From assembly GCA_030248295.1 (NCBI GenBank), contig JASANH010000882.1:372001-436000 (forward strand): a stretch of DNA of 64,000 bases, read 5' to 3'. Below, piece by piece: positions 48,061 through 61,557 of the stretch (its first letter is position 1; every line of letters begins with the position of its first letter). This DNA comes from Mesodorylaimus sp. YZB2_4 (Eukaryota; Nematoda; Enoplea; Dorylaimida; Dorylaimidae). Below the pieces are notes generated by a model. It saw nothing but the letters and a program-made list of their open reading frames with translations. It searched no databases and was not told the DNA's origin. Both the position numbers and the translations under genes were made by a program.

Positions 48061-48683
48061 AGCTCGCTTGAGTCATACCCCAGCCTAGTGGGAATGAAGG
48101 TGTGCTTGCGTGCGAACGTACTCAGCATTTTGATCAATTCATACTCATATTCAGCTTAAAATGTGGCTTGCTTTCATTTGTGATGAAGCTGTGCTGGAAT
48201 GTTTGCGTGCGTCTACGTGTCTGAGTGATAGTGTAGTGCTGCATACTTCTGGTCTGGCGTGTGCGTTGTTATGCTAGAGGGACCGTTGGTTGACTGTCAC
48301 CGAGAGTAGTTGTGGACGTGCGTTTCGGGGATATTTGTTGCGTGATCAATAATCGAGTATGGCTCATCCTAGTCTCTCCACATTCGGTGAGTGTGGTTCC
48401 GGGTTGTGAGTCCTCATACTACAACCTGAAGCCCCTGAGAACCCGAGCCCGTAGACAAGTGGTTCGACGAGCGACATCGGGATAGTTGTCACACATTATC
48501 TTTGATGGCGACTCGCTACGCTGCATGCTTTGTGGAGTTAAAATATCACAGGTCTAAAATTGCACTGGAAAAACCACTACTCTTGAACTGAAAAATTGAA
48601 CCGAAGGGTTTAGAACCGAAACCGAAAGAACCGAGAACCGAACCGAACCGACTAGCTAGAACCGAAACCAAAACCTAACCGAA
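48061..48683. other. Intergenic, GAACCG words at right end
   Basis: No gene seen. The right end (48598-48683) is dense in GAACCGAA-type words, which also occur at 49198-49235, just beyond the neighbouring small element. Confidence 0.4.
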
Positions 48684-49090
48684 CAGTGTTGCCAGGTCTG
48701 CAACGCAGTAATGACCAAGGTCAGGTTCAGATTGCCCAAAAACTTAACTTCCCGAAAAAATTGCAAAGAAGGCCCTTTGAAAAAAACCTGCTTCCCAGAC
48801 ACCTAACAATATTCTAAGCGAGCCATGATGGCGCATTTGAATACCATATCATGTGAGTGTATATCATATATCAGTATAAAGGCGCCAAAAACTTCCAATG
48901 CTTCGGCGAGAACCACCCAGCTTCTCATAATCGAAAACGCCCTTTGGAGCAACGGCATTGTCGAGAGAGCTAAGACAAGGTGCCAATATCTAAAGATGCC
49001 CTGAAAATCTCAGATTGCCCTTGAAATATCACTGCCCTAGCCCCAGATTGCCCCAGATTTAGGGCAATTGCCCTGCACCTGGCAACACTG
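48684..49090. mobile_element. 407-bp hAT-like MITE
   Basis: Inverted ends CAGTGTTGCCAGGTCTGCA at 48684 and, on the minus strand from 49090, CAGTGTTGCCAGGTGCA. Ends beginning CAGTGTTGCCA are typical of hAT-superfamily elements. No open frame lies inside. Adjacent 8-bp flanks do not match, so the insertion is old or rearranged. Confidence 0.65.
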
Positions 49091-51517
49091 CAGCCAGTGT
49101 TCCCTGTGTGCTGCTAGCGCATGGGAAAGGCTCGTGTAGCCATTGCTACAAGGTTGCGCGACATCAGCTGCTTGGTGCGCCATGGAACTGGCCGCGGAAT
49201 TTCGGTTCGAGACTGAACAAATCGAACCGAACCGATCCGCCCTTGAAGCTCCTTCTGGTGATGCACACTCATGTCACATCAGTGGCTTATCTTTGTGCGA
49301 AAAAAATTGAGGAGGGGAGACAAGGGCGGATGACTCCCAATATGTAGCTCACCGCAGACTGGGCAAAATCAATATCATCAAAGCATGCCATTTAGGAATC
49401 GGCGGCGACCCTTTTTGGCTCGCAACAAAAGGCTAACAGAACCAATAGTTTGAAATGCAAACAGGGGGAGGCAGTTGAACACGACTGTGGTGTCTTTAAC
49501 ATGCTACTTAGTCCATGTCAAAGTGCCCCCCTACCCCAGACAAGGGGGAACTTTGACATTGGATGCACTTTGGACATGTGACACGGCTCAGTTTAAATTG
49601 GACGCAACTCTGTTCGTTGTCCCGGATTTGATCGAGTATAAAGCAGGTTGCTGCAGAAATATGTTGCTTCGAAAGTTTACTGAGCACGTCGCCGCGCCAG
49701 AGCTAAAACCAAGTTAGTACATGGAAGCTTCTTTTACTTCCTCATTTTCTGATCCCGCCAAAATCTAATCGCTAAAGTCGTATGTTTTCCGCTTCAGCCC
49801 CCCGCGCACGCCTTGAACCCCTCGTTTTCGAATCTACGTACACATCGAAGTCTCTATGAATAGTCCATCTAGAATTACGCTCCTAGGCGGGCTCTTTTCC
49901 TTCACTTTTTGCCTGTGGTCGAGGAAGTATTCATTGCCGCGTCAAAAAGTATTCATTTTCGTCTAAGACATAAGGAGCATACAAAGATTTCTTAATGACG
50001 ATGCAATTGCATACATGACAAATTGAATTGATTCGGCTAGGGCACTCCGCTACCACGAACCAAGTGCTCTCCGTTCCAAATGGACACCCTTACTGGGACC
50101 TGCTCAGCCGTAGTTCATTAGGGCGATCGACACGCACGAGTATGTTTGATGTTGGTGCGCCATGGAATCTGTGTATCCGTCGGAGGGAGAGAAATCTACT
50201 CTGTGGATGTGTAGACGTGTGCGTCCTGATGCCTTATAGGCTTTCTTGGACAGCCCTCAATATTCCACCATGACGAATTTTCCTTTCTTCACGTGTTTCA
50301 CCAAATACAGAGGAGCACAAGTGGAAGGACGTTCGCATTTCTGATTGAAGTCCCCAAGGACTGCTATACACCACATTTCGTGCGAACTACGGTACATCGC
50401 TTTGAAAGATATGACGCTGCGCGAACTTAAAAGGGGATTTGTCGAAATCCAATACTTCATGCAGTTATAAGACCCATTAGTTAATGAACATTCCTAGCGG
50501 CTTGGCAGAAGAACTAATCGCTATTTAAAACTCAATTAGGCGTGACAACCAAAGTCGCTAGTTGTGCGTGTATAAATTTGTTTTTCTAGTGTTGTCGAAA
50601 CGACGTATTGAGGCTTTGGGGCGGAATCCTCCAGTACCCAATCCAATTCGTCTTGTGGAGGTGGCACGACATTTTGGCGGATCGCCGACGTGGTTTCAGC
50701 AATTTTCCGTTCCCTTTAGTTGCCCCGATCACATTGGCTTGTTCGTTAGTCTCCTCGTGGCTGCACTGGTTTGAAGGTGGTAGCGAGTACACGGTTGAAG
50801 GTATCGGAAGAAAGGTGAGGTTTTACAGAGCGATTATTCATTACTTTTCCCAGGACCCTCTTCGAGGGCGTCTCAGAATTTAAGAGTCTGAGAAATGGAA
50901 TTTACGAGCCTAAGAAATGTTTTTCAGCATGATAAAATTTAACAATCTTTCATCCGACTTTAGTTTTGAGAAAATGATGAATCTGTAGATGTCTTTGCAA
51001 GATACGCGTATGGATGGCTTGTCAACTGGCAAGCTCGTTCACATCTTCAGTTAAGCCCCGAGAGGCAATATCTGGATCTCGTCATATCCTTTTGAAGGAT
51101 GTGCCTGTCGAAAAAACATCAGATAGCTTATACTTGCCACTTTGCTGCCCTTGCTGCAATAGATCAGATGCAAAGACCAGTTTTAGTTCCTCCTAAATCA
51201 AGACGAAAGACAGCATTTTTTATTCCTTTTTGCGCATAAAATGTGCAGTATGCTCGCATTCGATTCACATGGGCTAATCATCAGTGCAGTTCATTTTGAT
51301 TCAGCAGTCTCCAGGCAATAGTGACCGAGTTCAACAAAGGCAACTTCTGGTACCTAAAAATTACTCAACCTGCACTGTGGCACCATTTTGAGATCCCCAT
51401 ACCCTTTACCCTCTGTGGCATCTTATCAGTCAACGTGAGAAGTTCGCAGCACTTTCTCACCTATTGGCTTATCATTGATGGGTCTAGCTTTCACAGGTCA
51501 TCGATTTCAGGCAGGCC
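49091..51517. other. Intergenic, no recognised gene
   Basis: About 2.4 kb upstream of the second channel gene. GAACCGAACCG words lie at 49198-49235. Open frames up to 91 codons have no motif. The channel promoter presumably lies in the last few hundred bases. Confidence 0.35.
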
Positions 51518-54407
51518 ATGACACCGACTTCTCGCAGGCGATCCATTTGGAGAACGTCAGTGGATACTGCCGATGAAGGCATCCATAGTTTACAAGAAGC
51601 ATTCGAGCAGTTGGATGTGCACGCATTGAAATTTGTCTTCTTGACTCGCTCGTGGTCATTGAGAACCATTTGGTTACTGCTTTTTTTCGCGGGATGCGCA
51701 GCGGCTGGTTATTATATTCGTCAGATTTGTGTCGAGTTTCAAAATCATCAAACCGCAACCAAGGTGAGCTTTACCAATTTTTGAAATGGGACAATTAGAT
51801 GGAGAATTTGAGTTTTTAAACCATTTTTGGAGTTTTTAAAACTTAGTGGCAGCCAAAAGGTGTTTCGAACACAAATGTTTTCTTTCGGTGTTTTACGGAG
51901 CAAAGGCAAATTCTATTAGAAATTTGGACACATACAATAGTCAAAGGGCCATAGTCTGATATTAATTTGTTCCATAATTTTAGTTCTGGTTTTCGTCACC
52001 ATAAAAAGATCTGTCATCACCACATCTCTGAGAATGCATGTTGATTTATACACTGCTTGTTTTCTTAAAGCAAATTTTTTTCTTAGATAAACACAAAAAT
52101 TCAAGAGGAATACCCATATCCTCCGATTTATATCTGTCCCCGTCACAACTGGGATTTGGCTAAAGCTAGCAAACATAATTTATCACGCAACCTCATCGTT
52201 CACGCCGCTTCGCTTGCTCAAAAAAACCATTCCCATCGGCCCCTTCCAGGTCTTGAAACAGAAGCATTTATTGCTGACCACAAGTTAAATGAATTTATTC
52301 GACAAAATGCAGACATGAAGAAAGCAACGTATGCAGAATTCTACAAGTGGATAGCCCGCGATTCGCGGGATATTATTCAAGAATCGACTGGTATTCAGTC
52401 AACTGAGTTTTCTTCAGTGTTTGTTGCAAGTAAGTTGACTGCAACAGTGAACTTTATGAGCATTACGCCTAGTCAAGGAGCCGTCCAGATTCCCAGTAGA
52501 ATTCTGATCTGCGTAATGTAACGTGACATACGTGATGGGGTGAAAACGTTCAACCATCTTTGGTGCATTTTTCCCACAGCGAAGAGTTCATTATCATCGT
52601 TGCATTTTTTGTATATTTCCAAAAGCGTGAAGTAGGAAACCTGAGAACTGTGAAAAGACGCCAAGCGTCTTTAGAAAAAAGAGAAAAATATAGTTGCCAA
52701 GTTTTGAGTTACTCGAGAAAATGTAATGAGCAAGTAGTTTGAGAAACTCAAGAAACTTTTCTTTCCTTCCTTCCGTACAGTACAGTACTCCTGTGAGGGA
52801 CATGCAAATGTGCAAAATTTCAACATTTTTGCCGCCATGTCGCAGAACATGCGTGAAAATTGTAGAATTCAGCAATTTTGCGACAAGATTCGCATTACAC
52901 ACTTTGGTGACTATAGCATTTTAAACCAACGCATCCGGAAGCCATCCATGAGAAACATGACAAGAATGGACGGAGGACAAAGTGCACACTTGCAAATAGT
53001 GTAGGAGCTATTTTTATAGCGGGACAAAACCCTGCAATAAACAAGTTGAGCCTAAGAAGATGCCAGTCCTCATCCGTTTTAAAAACCAATCATGCATTTT
53101 GTGCTCTGCTACTGTATGTAGTACTGAGGATCTCATATGTTGGCCGCCTGTTTGCACTCACTTGCGCGACATGCCTCCACCTAGGCGAAATATGCACAAT
53201 GATGGATTATCGAGACTGTCCTAGCTTGTTCCACGAAATTGAGGACTATCGAGAAAGCTAAAAACGGAAATCCTCTTTACTTTTAGGTCCTAATCACGAC
53301 AACAAACCAGTCACATATCGGGCCTGCTACAATGTCAGTGCTGGCAAGTACAATCCGCACACGGGCGAAGTATTCTATCTTCAATATCTCATAGAAAAAT
53401 CGAACGACACGTCATATTTGGGCTTTGAAACTGATTTCGCTTTCATCAAGGACGATCATCGGGTGGTTTTGGAAAAAGATCGCATCTATCTTCGTAACAA
53501 TCGCGCCACCACTATTCGATTATCAGTCAAAGAATACATCAGGAGAGAAACCAAAGAAAGCAGATGCAAGCTACGCGAGCACGTTTCGGGTGATTATTCG
53601 CAAGAGTTTTGCCGCTACCAGTGTTTTGCCGACGCCGTCTCGAAATGTTCAAAATGTCGAGTCATGTTCGATGACACAGAATTAATTGGTTCAAATTTAC
53701 TATGCTCTTGGGTGTCACAATCCAATTTAACCACCGATTGCGAGGAAACAGCAAATGGAGACACCTACAGAAATTGTATGACAGCCTGCGAACCATATTG
53801 CGAGTACAGAACTTACGATTTCAGTTTGGCTCAAGCCGTACTGAACTCTAGCTCATATTTGGATCCCCGAATCGGTCTCTGGATCTATTTTCTGGTCGAT
53901 GATGGAATTATAGTTTTCGAAGAAATTCCAATTTACAATATCCAAACCCTAATTAGTAACATCGGCGGCCAAATGGGATTATGGACGGGGGCCAGCATAT
54001 TGACAGCCATCGAACTGGCTTATTTGTTAACTCAATTTTTTTGCGCTAATTGGGATTTGAAGAAGCAAGAACGCCGACGACGTCGAGCCGAATCACTTAA
54101 GCAACCGGCTGCAGTAGTTTGCGAAGATGGCGATGCAAACAAGGGCGAGTACGAACTGGCACCCACCACCGATACCGAGAACGAGGATGCGGAAAATGGA
54201 GCACCCCTCGCTGCGGAGGAAAATGGTAAACAAGAGGAGAAAGAGGAAAGTGAAAATGAACAAGATCCATTACTGCTCCGCTCGTCCCCCAAATCACCAG
54301 AGGGCACGCCAAAACAAGAAGGAAATGAAAACACTGAAAACCAACAGGATTCTGTTACCATTGTCGAGGAAACTGCTGGAAATAAAAAGCAAGTTGTGGA
54401 AACCTAG
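51518..54407 (+). CDS. DEG/ENaC sodium channel subunit, 569 aa
   Basis: Three exons by splice signals, 51518-51763, 52087-52429 and 53287-54407, 1710 nt in one open frame. Helix 1 is at about residues 50-67 and is followed by a short YPPIYICP block. The ectodomain includes RACYNVSAG and a cysteine-rich thumb (CRYQCF, CSKC, CSWV, CMTACEPYCEY). Helix 2 carries the diagnostic IGGQMGLWTGASILTAIEL, with Gly-Ala-Ser (about 431-433) at the selectivity filter. The long cytoplasmic tail is acidic and low in complexity (Glu, Asn, Lys). The 857-bp second intron could hide a small exon, since the finger region is short for the family. Family certain, subfamily and gating stimulus unknown. This gene keeps the thumb cysteines that the channel at 38310 has lost. 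Confidence 0.9.
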
Positions 54408-55554
54408 TCGCTTCAACAAAATGTGATACTACAGTATACCATATTTTTAGTTGTAGAAAAACTATTTTTAAGTGTTTTCTATCCTAGCCTCTGTGGGGTC
54501 TGACTCGCGAGTATTATTGGAAGGCTGTACTGTCCTTTACCCCTCACACCCTTCTTTTCCTCGCCGCATCGTCGCTTTGCTTGTCTCTTGTAACGTTTGC
54601 GACGTTTTGACGTGTGCATACTGACTTTTACAGTAGGTACTCAGCTTTTAGGGTTCCTGGCTAATATACAGTATCTGTGCCGTTCTGTGCTGGAGCTGTA
54701 ATAAAATTATCACAGACTTCCTGGGATATAGCCGTGAGATACGGCAGCTGAAGAGAGCGTATCTAGCGCAAGTTATCATTACACTACATTGAAATCCTAT
54801 GTAGGAAAACCCAGATCCCTGAAAGCACAAACCATGATATTTATAGCATATCATAATTACAGGGATCACTGGACAGGTATTTAAGTAGGCACTGCGTATC
54901 TTCACTATTTATCACAAAAGTGAGTGAATGCCGGAATAAGGCTTCATTTATGGTGCCAGACAGCCTTTGAATGAGTACGTCGCTTATCCAGCTGATGTAA
55001 GTGCAATTTGTAGGCTCGCTAACAGTACTGGTTAGCGCCGTTAGCAACGTACCGGTTGCGCCTTTTCAGAAAATCGTTAGTTCTCTTTCTTGTCAGCCAG
55101 GACACGAATTGATTTATAACCAGACATTTTTTGGAATCATAACGGTTATAAGCAGTGTTTTCTTTATTCCACCATGAAGCTTTGAAATGAAGCTTCACGT
55201 GATATTGCTTTAGGAAGCTCTTGGTTTGCTCATTTTATTCGTGTAATAATGTCTCTCATCCGTTTGAGCGCATGCAAGTGCTTAGGTAGGAGTAAAATAT
55301 GGTATGGTGTGAGCGAAACTGTCCAAAGTGCAATTCTGTTAGCTACCAAATATTTCATGACATTCACACAGAAAACAGCTATTGATTTCCTGTATACATG
55401 GCTGTAAGAGCTACAAAGCCAATGTGACAGCCACTGCGCTATTGATTTCCGGCGTCGTTCCGCTTAAAATGTGCCTTTTCAGACTTTTTACGTGGTCCAT
55501 GATTTCAGTGCATTTTCATGTGTTATATAGAAGTCTTGCTGGAGGTTTAGCAGC
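54408..55554. other. Intergenic, no LTR found
   Basis: Lies between the channel gene and the gypsy remnant. I looked here for a 5' LTR matching the TATA/AATAAA-bearing sequence near 61558 and found none, nor a gag gene. GCTATTGATTTCC is repeated at about 55378 and 55438. No coding frame is supported. Confidence 0.4.
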
Positions 55555-58500
55555 AAGGTAGTAATTGTGAGGGGTCGAGGCAGGGATATGCACATAGAGA
55601 AGGGAGAGCCGACGCCTGTCCGTGGCATACATGGCCCACCTCGTGTGGTCGATTCCATCGTGAAATTGAAAGTTCGAATGCATGACAGATTGATCACGCA
55701 GAACTTTATCCTGCTAGATGGTCTCCCGCTACCTGTTGTTGGGGCGAGATTTCCTAGCGAAGTTCGGACCAGAGTCGATTTTTCGGATGGTAGTTTTAGG
55801 AATAGGCCAAGCGGTGATTTGGGTGAGAAAGATGCTGGCCCCGGAGAGCATACTAGTGTTGTGCTAATGGCGGAAACAATGACCATACCAGCGAGGACAA
55901 AGAAATACGTGTATGGCAAAGTGCAGTGTAAGGCGAAAGAGGTGATGTTCATGGGCAATACATACATGCCAGTTAGGGCGCAGGATGTCCTGTAGGGGCT
56001 ATCGAAGTCAGAGCTTTTGATGGCGAATTGTCTCACTAGAGTGCAAAGTGGCCGCATACTGGTCTCGGTGACCAACAGCGGGAGTGCACCTGTCGTCTTT
56101 CGTGAGGGTCAGAAGCTAGGTGTTGCTGGAGCAGGCTTTGAACTATTGGAGGACGTGGAGCCGAGTACACCGGATAGGGGCAGTGCTCAGGAAGTCAACA
56201 AATAGCTAAAGTTCTAAAAAACGGACGTGAAGCCGTTGCAGGCGGCCGAGATGAGACGGTTCCTAGCTGAATGGGCAAGGAAGGGAGTGTTCGCTACCTC
56301 TGACAAAGACCTAACTCCTGTGAATGCCCCCGTAACCCATGTGATCAATACGGTTGACAATCCCCCGGTGCATGTGCCACTGCGAAGGCTACCGTTTTAT
56401 CAGAGACCTATCGTGAAAAAGTTAGTGGAAAAGAAGTTGGCTGCAGGCCAGATTGAGGAGTCAGATGGGCCTTATTCATCGCCGATTGTGCTCGTAAAGA
56501 AGATAAGTACACCGGGTACACCTCTGGAAATGAGGTTTTGTGTGGACTATAGGAAATTGAATAGTCAGACCGTAAGCTTGGAGAGGTTGTTGCCACGATT
56601 GGACGATTCATTTGACTCGTTGCATGGCGCAAGGTGGTTCTCCTCACTCGATTTGATGAGTGCATTCTATCAGATCAAGCTCAATCCTGAGGATAAGGCA
56701 AAGACAGCTTTTACGGTGCCTAGTGGGCAGTACCAGTCTAAAGTACTTCCGTTTGGACTGAGGAATTCAGCCAATACGTTTCAAAAGCTGATGGATAGCA
56801 TATTCTCGAAAATGCAGTGGCAGAAAGTACTCGTGTATATGGACGATATCTGCATATTCGCGCCCACTTTTAAGGAGCATCAAGTGGGGTTGAACGAGGT
56901 CCTGACTCGTTTGCATAAGGTTGGGCTGAAAGTAAAGCTATCCAAGTGTACGTTCCTGAAGAACGAGATAGAATTCTTGGGGTATGACATTGGCGGTGAA
57001 GGGCTGAAAATGAGCCCCACAAAGGTTTGTGCAGTGACAGATATGAGTCCACCTCGTGATGCACGAGGGGTACGACTGTTTTTGGGCATGGTTTCGTTTT
57101 ATAGGCGGCTCATAAAGGATTGCTCGCGCCTTGCCAGACCGCTATTCGAATTGGCGAAAGAGTCTGTCATTTAGGTGGGGAAAAGCACAGCAGGAGGCGT
57201 TCGACGTGCTGAAGCGTAGGCTGTGTGCTTATCCGGTACTAAGGTACCCGGATTTCTCCAGGCCGTTTATCACCTTTGTGGATGCAAGCCGAACAGGCTT
57301 GGGTGCGATCTTATCACAAGCCGATGAGCAAGGCAAGATGCATCCGGTAGCATATGCTAGTCTAGTATTAATTGCGGCGGAGTCAATGTATCCGGTAACG
57401 GAGCTGGAGTGCCTAGCGGTATATTGGGCGGTGAAACATTTTCGGCCGGACGTCTATGGACGGAGATTCACGATTGTTACAGATCGTCTTCCATTGGTGT
57501 ACATGTTTCGTAATAATATCCAAGAAGGGCGCTTTGCTCGGTGGATATCAGCATTGAGTGGTGCCGAGTTTGCGGTGGTTTATCTGACAGGTGCTAAGCA
57601 TAGTGACGTGGACATGTTGTCCCGGCTTCATATGACACCAAAGGTGCACAAGGAAGTGGTACAGGCGCTAGCGGAAGTAGACGTGACTCAGTGGGAGGAA
57701 CGGGTGAAATGGAGTGAGTTTGCTGCTGAACAACGAACCGATCCACTGTTGCAGCAGCGCATTAATTTCGTGGAGAACGGAATTTTACCCCTAAATGATT
57801 CGTTAGCGAAGCAATTTTTCATGGAAAAACCACGATTTGCGGTTCGTGATGGGGTTTCGGTGCATTTGACAAAATGAAGTAAAACTGCCGACCCTACGGT
57901 TCAGGCAGTGGTTCCGAGGCATATGAGGCTCAAAATTTTGCAGCAGTGTCATGGTGATATGTTTGCAGCGCACTTCGGTGTAGCGAAAACTTTCGCTAAG
58001 TTGGCTGCACGGTATTACTGGGATAGTTAATACAAAGACACGGGGCACTTTGTGAAGCAGTGAACCATATGTGCCAGGCTCACAGATGTCCATAAGAAGG
58101 GGAAGGCCCCTTTGCAACCGATACCGTTTGCTAGACCATGGGAGAGAGTCGGGGTGGACCTGCTGGGTCCATTGCCAAAAGCAAGACATCGTAACCAGTA
58201 CATCTTGGGTGGATGCCGTGCCTCTGCCTAATGCGGAAGCTCCCACGGTTGCGAATGCCTTCATTCGAGAGATGATATGCAGGCATGAAGCGCCGGACCA
58301 GTTACTGAGTGATAAAGGTCCGCAAGTTTTGTTTGAGATCATGAAGGGGGTGTTTAAGGAATGTGACATAAAAAAGACGAACACGTCGGGGTAACGCCCG
58401 GCCTGCAATGGTCTCACGGAGCGATGCATCAATGTCATAGGGACCATGTTGGCCATTTACGTGAATGAACGGCAGGTAGATTGGGATGCTGGGCTGCCGT

Positions 58501-59552
58501 TTATACTGTTTGCGTACCGCTCATCGGTGCAAGTAACCATGGGGTATTCCCCATACCAAATCTTGAATGGCAGGGAGCCTAAACTGCCAGGGGAGCTGCG
58601 GGTAATGCTTGCTGACACGAGAAACAAATCACAGTACCTATGTAGCGGATATGATCAAGCGGCTGATGATCATGAACCGTTTTTTTAAAATAACCTGCGG
58701 GAGATGCAGGGCAGACAGAAAGCACATTATGATCGTAATGCTTGGGTAACCAAATATGAGGTGAACAGTTTGGTGTGGCTGAAACTGGAAAGACGGGGTG
58801 TTGGTGCTAAGTTAAAACCTAAGTGGGGTGGCCCATATCTGGTCGTAGCAACCCCCACGCCTGTGAATGTCGTAATCCGACAATGGAAGGCGCTGACTGC
58901 ACCAAGGTTATTGGTCCACGTGGATCGAGTTAAGCCATGCTTTGCGCCATGGCAGATGCCTTCAGGTTGAGAGGATGATGACGATGATGACGATGAGGAC
59001 ATCGGAGCTCAAAATGGGGATATGCCAGGACCAATTCCACGGGTGCAATGAGCACCAGTGCAGGAGATGGTAAGAAAGCCGGTGCTGGAGCAGATACCGG
59101 AGGCAGCTGAGGCTCCTGAGATAATAGAAAGCGTAAAACCAAAACAGCAAGACGGGGGGGGGGCGAGATAGGAGCATTACGCCCGTTAAGATGCAGGTTA
59201 GGATACCATAAACGACACATTCGGTGCGGCGGATGCAGAGATTGGTAGTCCTGGAGTTAAGGCAAGAGGTAAGGAAGTTGGAGGTACAGGAGGAGCGACA
59301 AGCGCGGAATCAGGCGTACCGAAAATAGCGAGCGCACCTGGACTGGCGAATCCACCATCGACGTCAACGATTCAAAAGCAACCATCGATTACAACGACGT
59401 CCCAGGGTCAAGCTACGGTCAGTAGTCAAGCCAAGTCGACCCGATCCAGGCCAGCGCTCCCAGCTCCAACAACAATTCGTTGACAGGAAGGTGGTCGATA
59501 CAATTTGCGAAGTAGTGTGAAGCTACCGGCTCGATTGGGTCAGGGAAAGTAG
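55555..59552 (+). mobile_element. Degenerate Ty3/gypsy-type pol, 5' truncated
   Basis: Remnant of an LTR retrotransposon polyprotein. In order: the tail of a retropepsin-like domain (the catalytic Asp block is absent); the reverse transcriptase at 56227-57174, with LPRLDDSFDSL, SLDLMSAFYQI and the catalytic YMDD (about 56836); RNase H at 57131-57877, with FVDASRTGLGAIL; then integrase with an HxxxxH...C zinc region (57930-58075), a D in GVDLLGPLPK and a GPY-type C-terminal domain (WGGPYLVV, 58825). An acidic Asp run follows, and a tail ends at 59552. Breaks: a frameshift at about 57170, in-frame stops near 57875, 58028 and 58063, and further frame changes to 58700. Gag and a 5' LTR are absent. 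Confidence 0.88.
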
Positions 59553-59913
59553 CGTCGAGCGGTGTTTTTTGGTTGTGCGTTAGGCGTGTGGGCCTTATAG
59601 AGGTATAGACTGCAGAGTTAGGGGAACGCGTTGTACAGAGTGACGATTAGTAGGAATAGTCGTGTTGCGCGCATGGTAGGGCTCGAGTGCTTGAGGATAG
59701 GAGTGCGATGGAATGATTGGGTAATTGTAGTGTTTTAGGGGACTTGTGTTCGGGGTCGAACACTTTTGTGAAACCCCGGCAAGTTGTGATGAAGTTGTGA
59801 GATGTCCATTGTCTAGGGAGTTTGAATGGGGCGCCAATCCATTGTCTGTGTCTCAGGTGTGTCTGCGTGTGAGCGCGTGAGTATTGTCTGGTAGGAAGAG
59901 TTGCAGAGCTGAG
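59553..59913 (+). other. Possible 3' LTR, left part
   Basis: Non-coding sequence right after the pol tail, where the 3' LTR is expected. It may begin TGTTTTTTGG near 59560. Without a second LTR the boundary cannot be set. The inserted element at 59914 separates it from the signals at 61558-61629. Confidence 0.3.
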
Positions 59914-61074
59914 GGGGGAGGGGCTAATCGCAGGAACAGGAACAGGAACAGGAACGATCCTGCGCGCAGGAACGGGGTCTAAAAGCAGAAACAAAAACGA
60001 ACTAGCAGCCCATTGATGCTCAGGTACAGTTTATTTTTACGCAGGCTGGCGCTAATTACGAAAAATCTAACGTTTGTGATTGGAACAGTAGGAAATAATT
60101 GATGGTCAGGTACAAAAAGATTCGATACGACCTGGCGGCAATTACGAAAACGTTGAGTTACTAGGCGAAAAAGACTAGATCGCAATCAAAAAGCGTATTA
60201 TTTACTTCTGGGGCGTGAAACTTACAATCACAGCAGTTTTGCGCGACCCACAGAACCACAGCAATCATCATTACGATGGTCCATTGATGAAATACTCGGT
60301 ACTTTTGCTGTTTGGTCTCCAAGATAGGTTACCTTACGATTAGGCTGATATTGGGCTTATGTTTAGTCTGGTGTAAGGTTAGGCTTAGGCTGATATGCTG
60401 GAATAAGGCTTTTAAGCTAGCCTTATTCCAGCTTTTGCCTGAGGACCAAACGGCAAAAGCGCCTAATCCTCTACATAGGTCATATATGAAACCGATCTAC
60501 CTGAGTTTTGGTGGCTGACTGATTCAGTGGGCCAGAAATAAATAGGTACGGTAACTAATTTGAAGCTTATAGCGTACAGACGTAGAGATTTATACAGTAT
60601 ACATCAGGGTTTGAGGGTATTCATTTACTGGTACACTTCCAGTGCGTATATAGACTGCCGGGTATTTCTAGTCATTCAGGATGACGGTATCATGGCAGAA
60701 TACTTCAACGTCGAAGCTGTTGTTCTTTGAGTTCAGGACTCTTTTTTCTTGTTGCAGTTTCAAAATTGGACTAAAACTTATTATGACGGACCCGTCCGTT
60801 TACGTACAGCACTTCAAAGTCCACGTCCTTCCCTCGATCTCAGTCTCAATCATTTTGTTTCTAGCTTACATCAAAATACACAGCGAAATAACATTACAAT
60901 GCACACAGTTCAAACTAAATACTTTTCATAATATGCGCCAATTCGAGTAAAAGCACACTGTACCTGAGCATCAGTGGGCTGCTACTCTCGTTCCTGTTCC
61001 TGCTTTTAGACCCCGTTCCTGCGCGCAGGATCGTTCCTGTTCCTGTTCCTGCGATTAGCCCCTTTCGAGCTGAG
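59906..61074. mobile_element. 1153-bp inverted-repeat element with 8-bp target duplication
   Basis: Element at 59914-61066, flanked by GAGCTGAG on both sides (59906-59913 and 61067-61074). The ends are inverted for about 110 bp, including GGGGCTAATCGCAGGAACAG, GATCCTGCGCGCAGGAACGG and GATGCTCAGGTACAG. The left arm has an extra AGGAAC repeat. Inside, a direct repeat (TGATGCTCAGGTACA at 60014 and TGATGGTCAGGTACA at 60100) and a small palindrome near 60402-60432 are seen, with no transposase. An 8-bp duplication suggests the hAT superfamily (inference). It sits in the presumed 3' LTR of the gypsy remnant. Confidence 0.8.
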
Positions 61075-61557
61075 GACATCTTGCTCAGTCTCTCGTTTGG
61101 TTCTGGGCGCGTGCGGTTGTGTCGAGAGTTTGAGTAAAGGTGGGCGTGATTGCTCGAGGCCATCAGCGATGAACCACTGGAAGCTTGGTAAGTCTCTGGC
61201 CTAGTTGCGGTCCTTATACCTCAGCTGGGAGATAAAAACCTGGCAGGCCCGGTAGCGTAAGTGTGATATGGCTGTTTGGCTTTGCCGCACAATCAGAGTG
61301 AGGAGCTCTTCTTATGTCAGGATCAAGCGAGCAAGCTCATTTAGAATAGATACGGTTTATCTTATTGATTCTGCCATCATGTTTTTCTTTTTTCCTTGAT
61401 TGGATTTTATTCTGTAGATTTGCATGACGACTGATTAGGCATAGGCACGTGCATTATCCTGTTTTGCATTGACTTTAGACTGCATTCCACTTTTCTTATT
61501 TTGCATCGATTACCAACTAGTCTTGCTATTGGCCTGTGTATTAGGAAAGGTACTTTG

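Noticed and set aside
59932-59955. CRISPR-like or functional tandem array of AGGAAC
   Set aside because: A simple microrepeat inside the end of an inverted-repeat element; no spacers exist and the DNA is eukaryotic.
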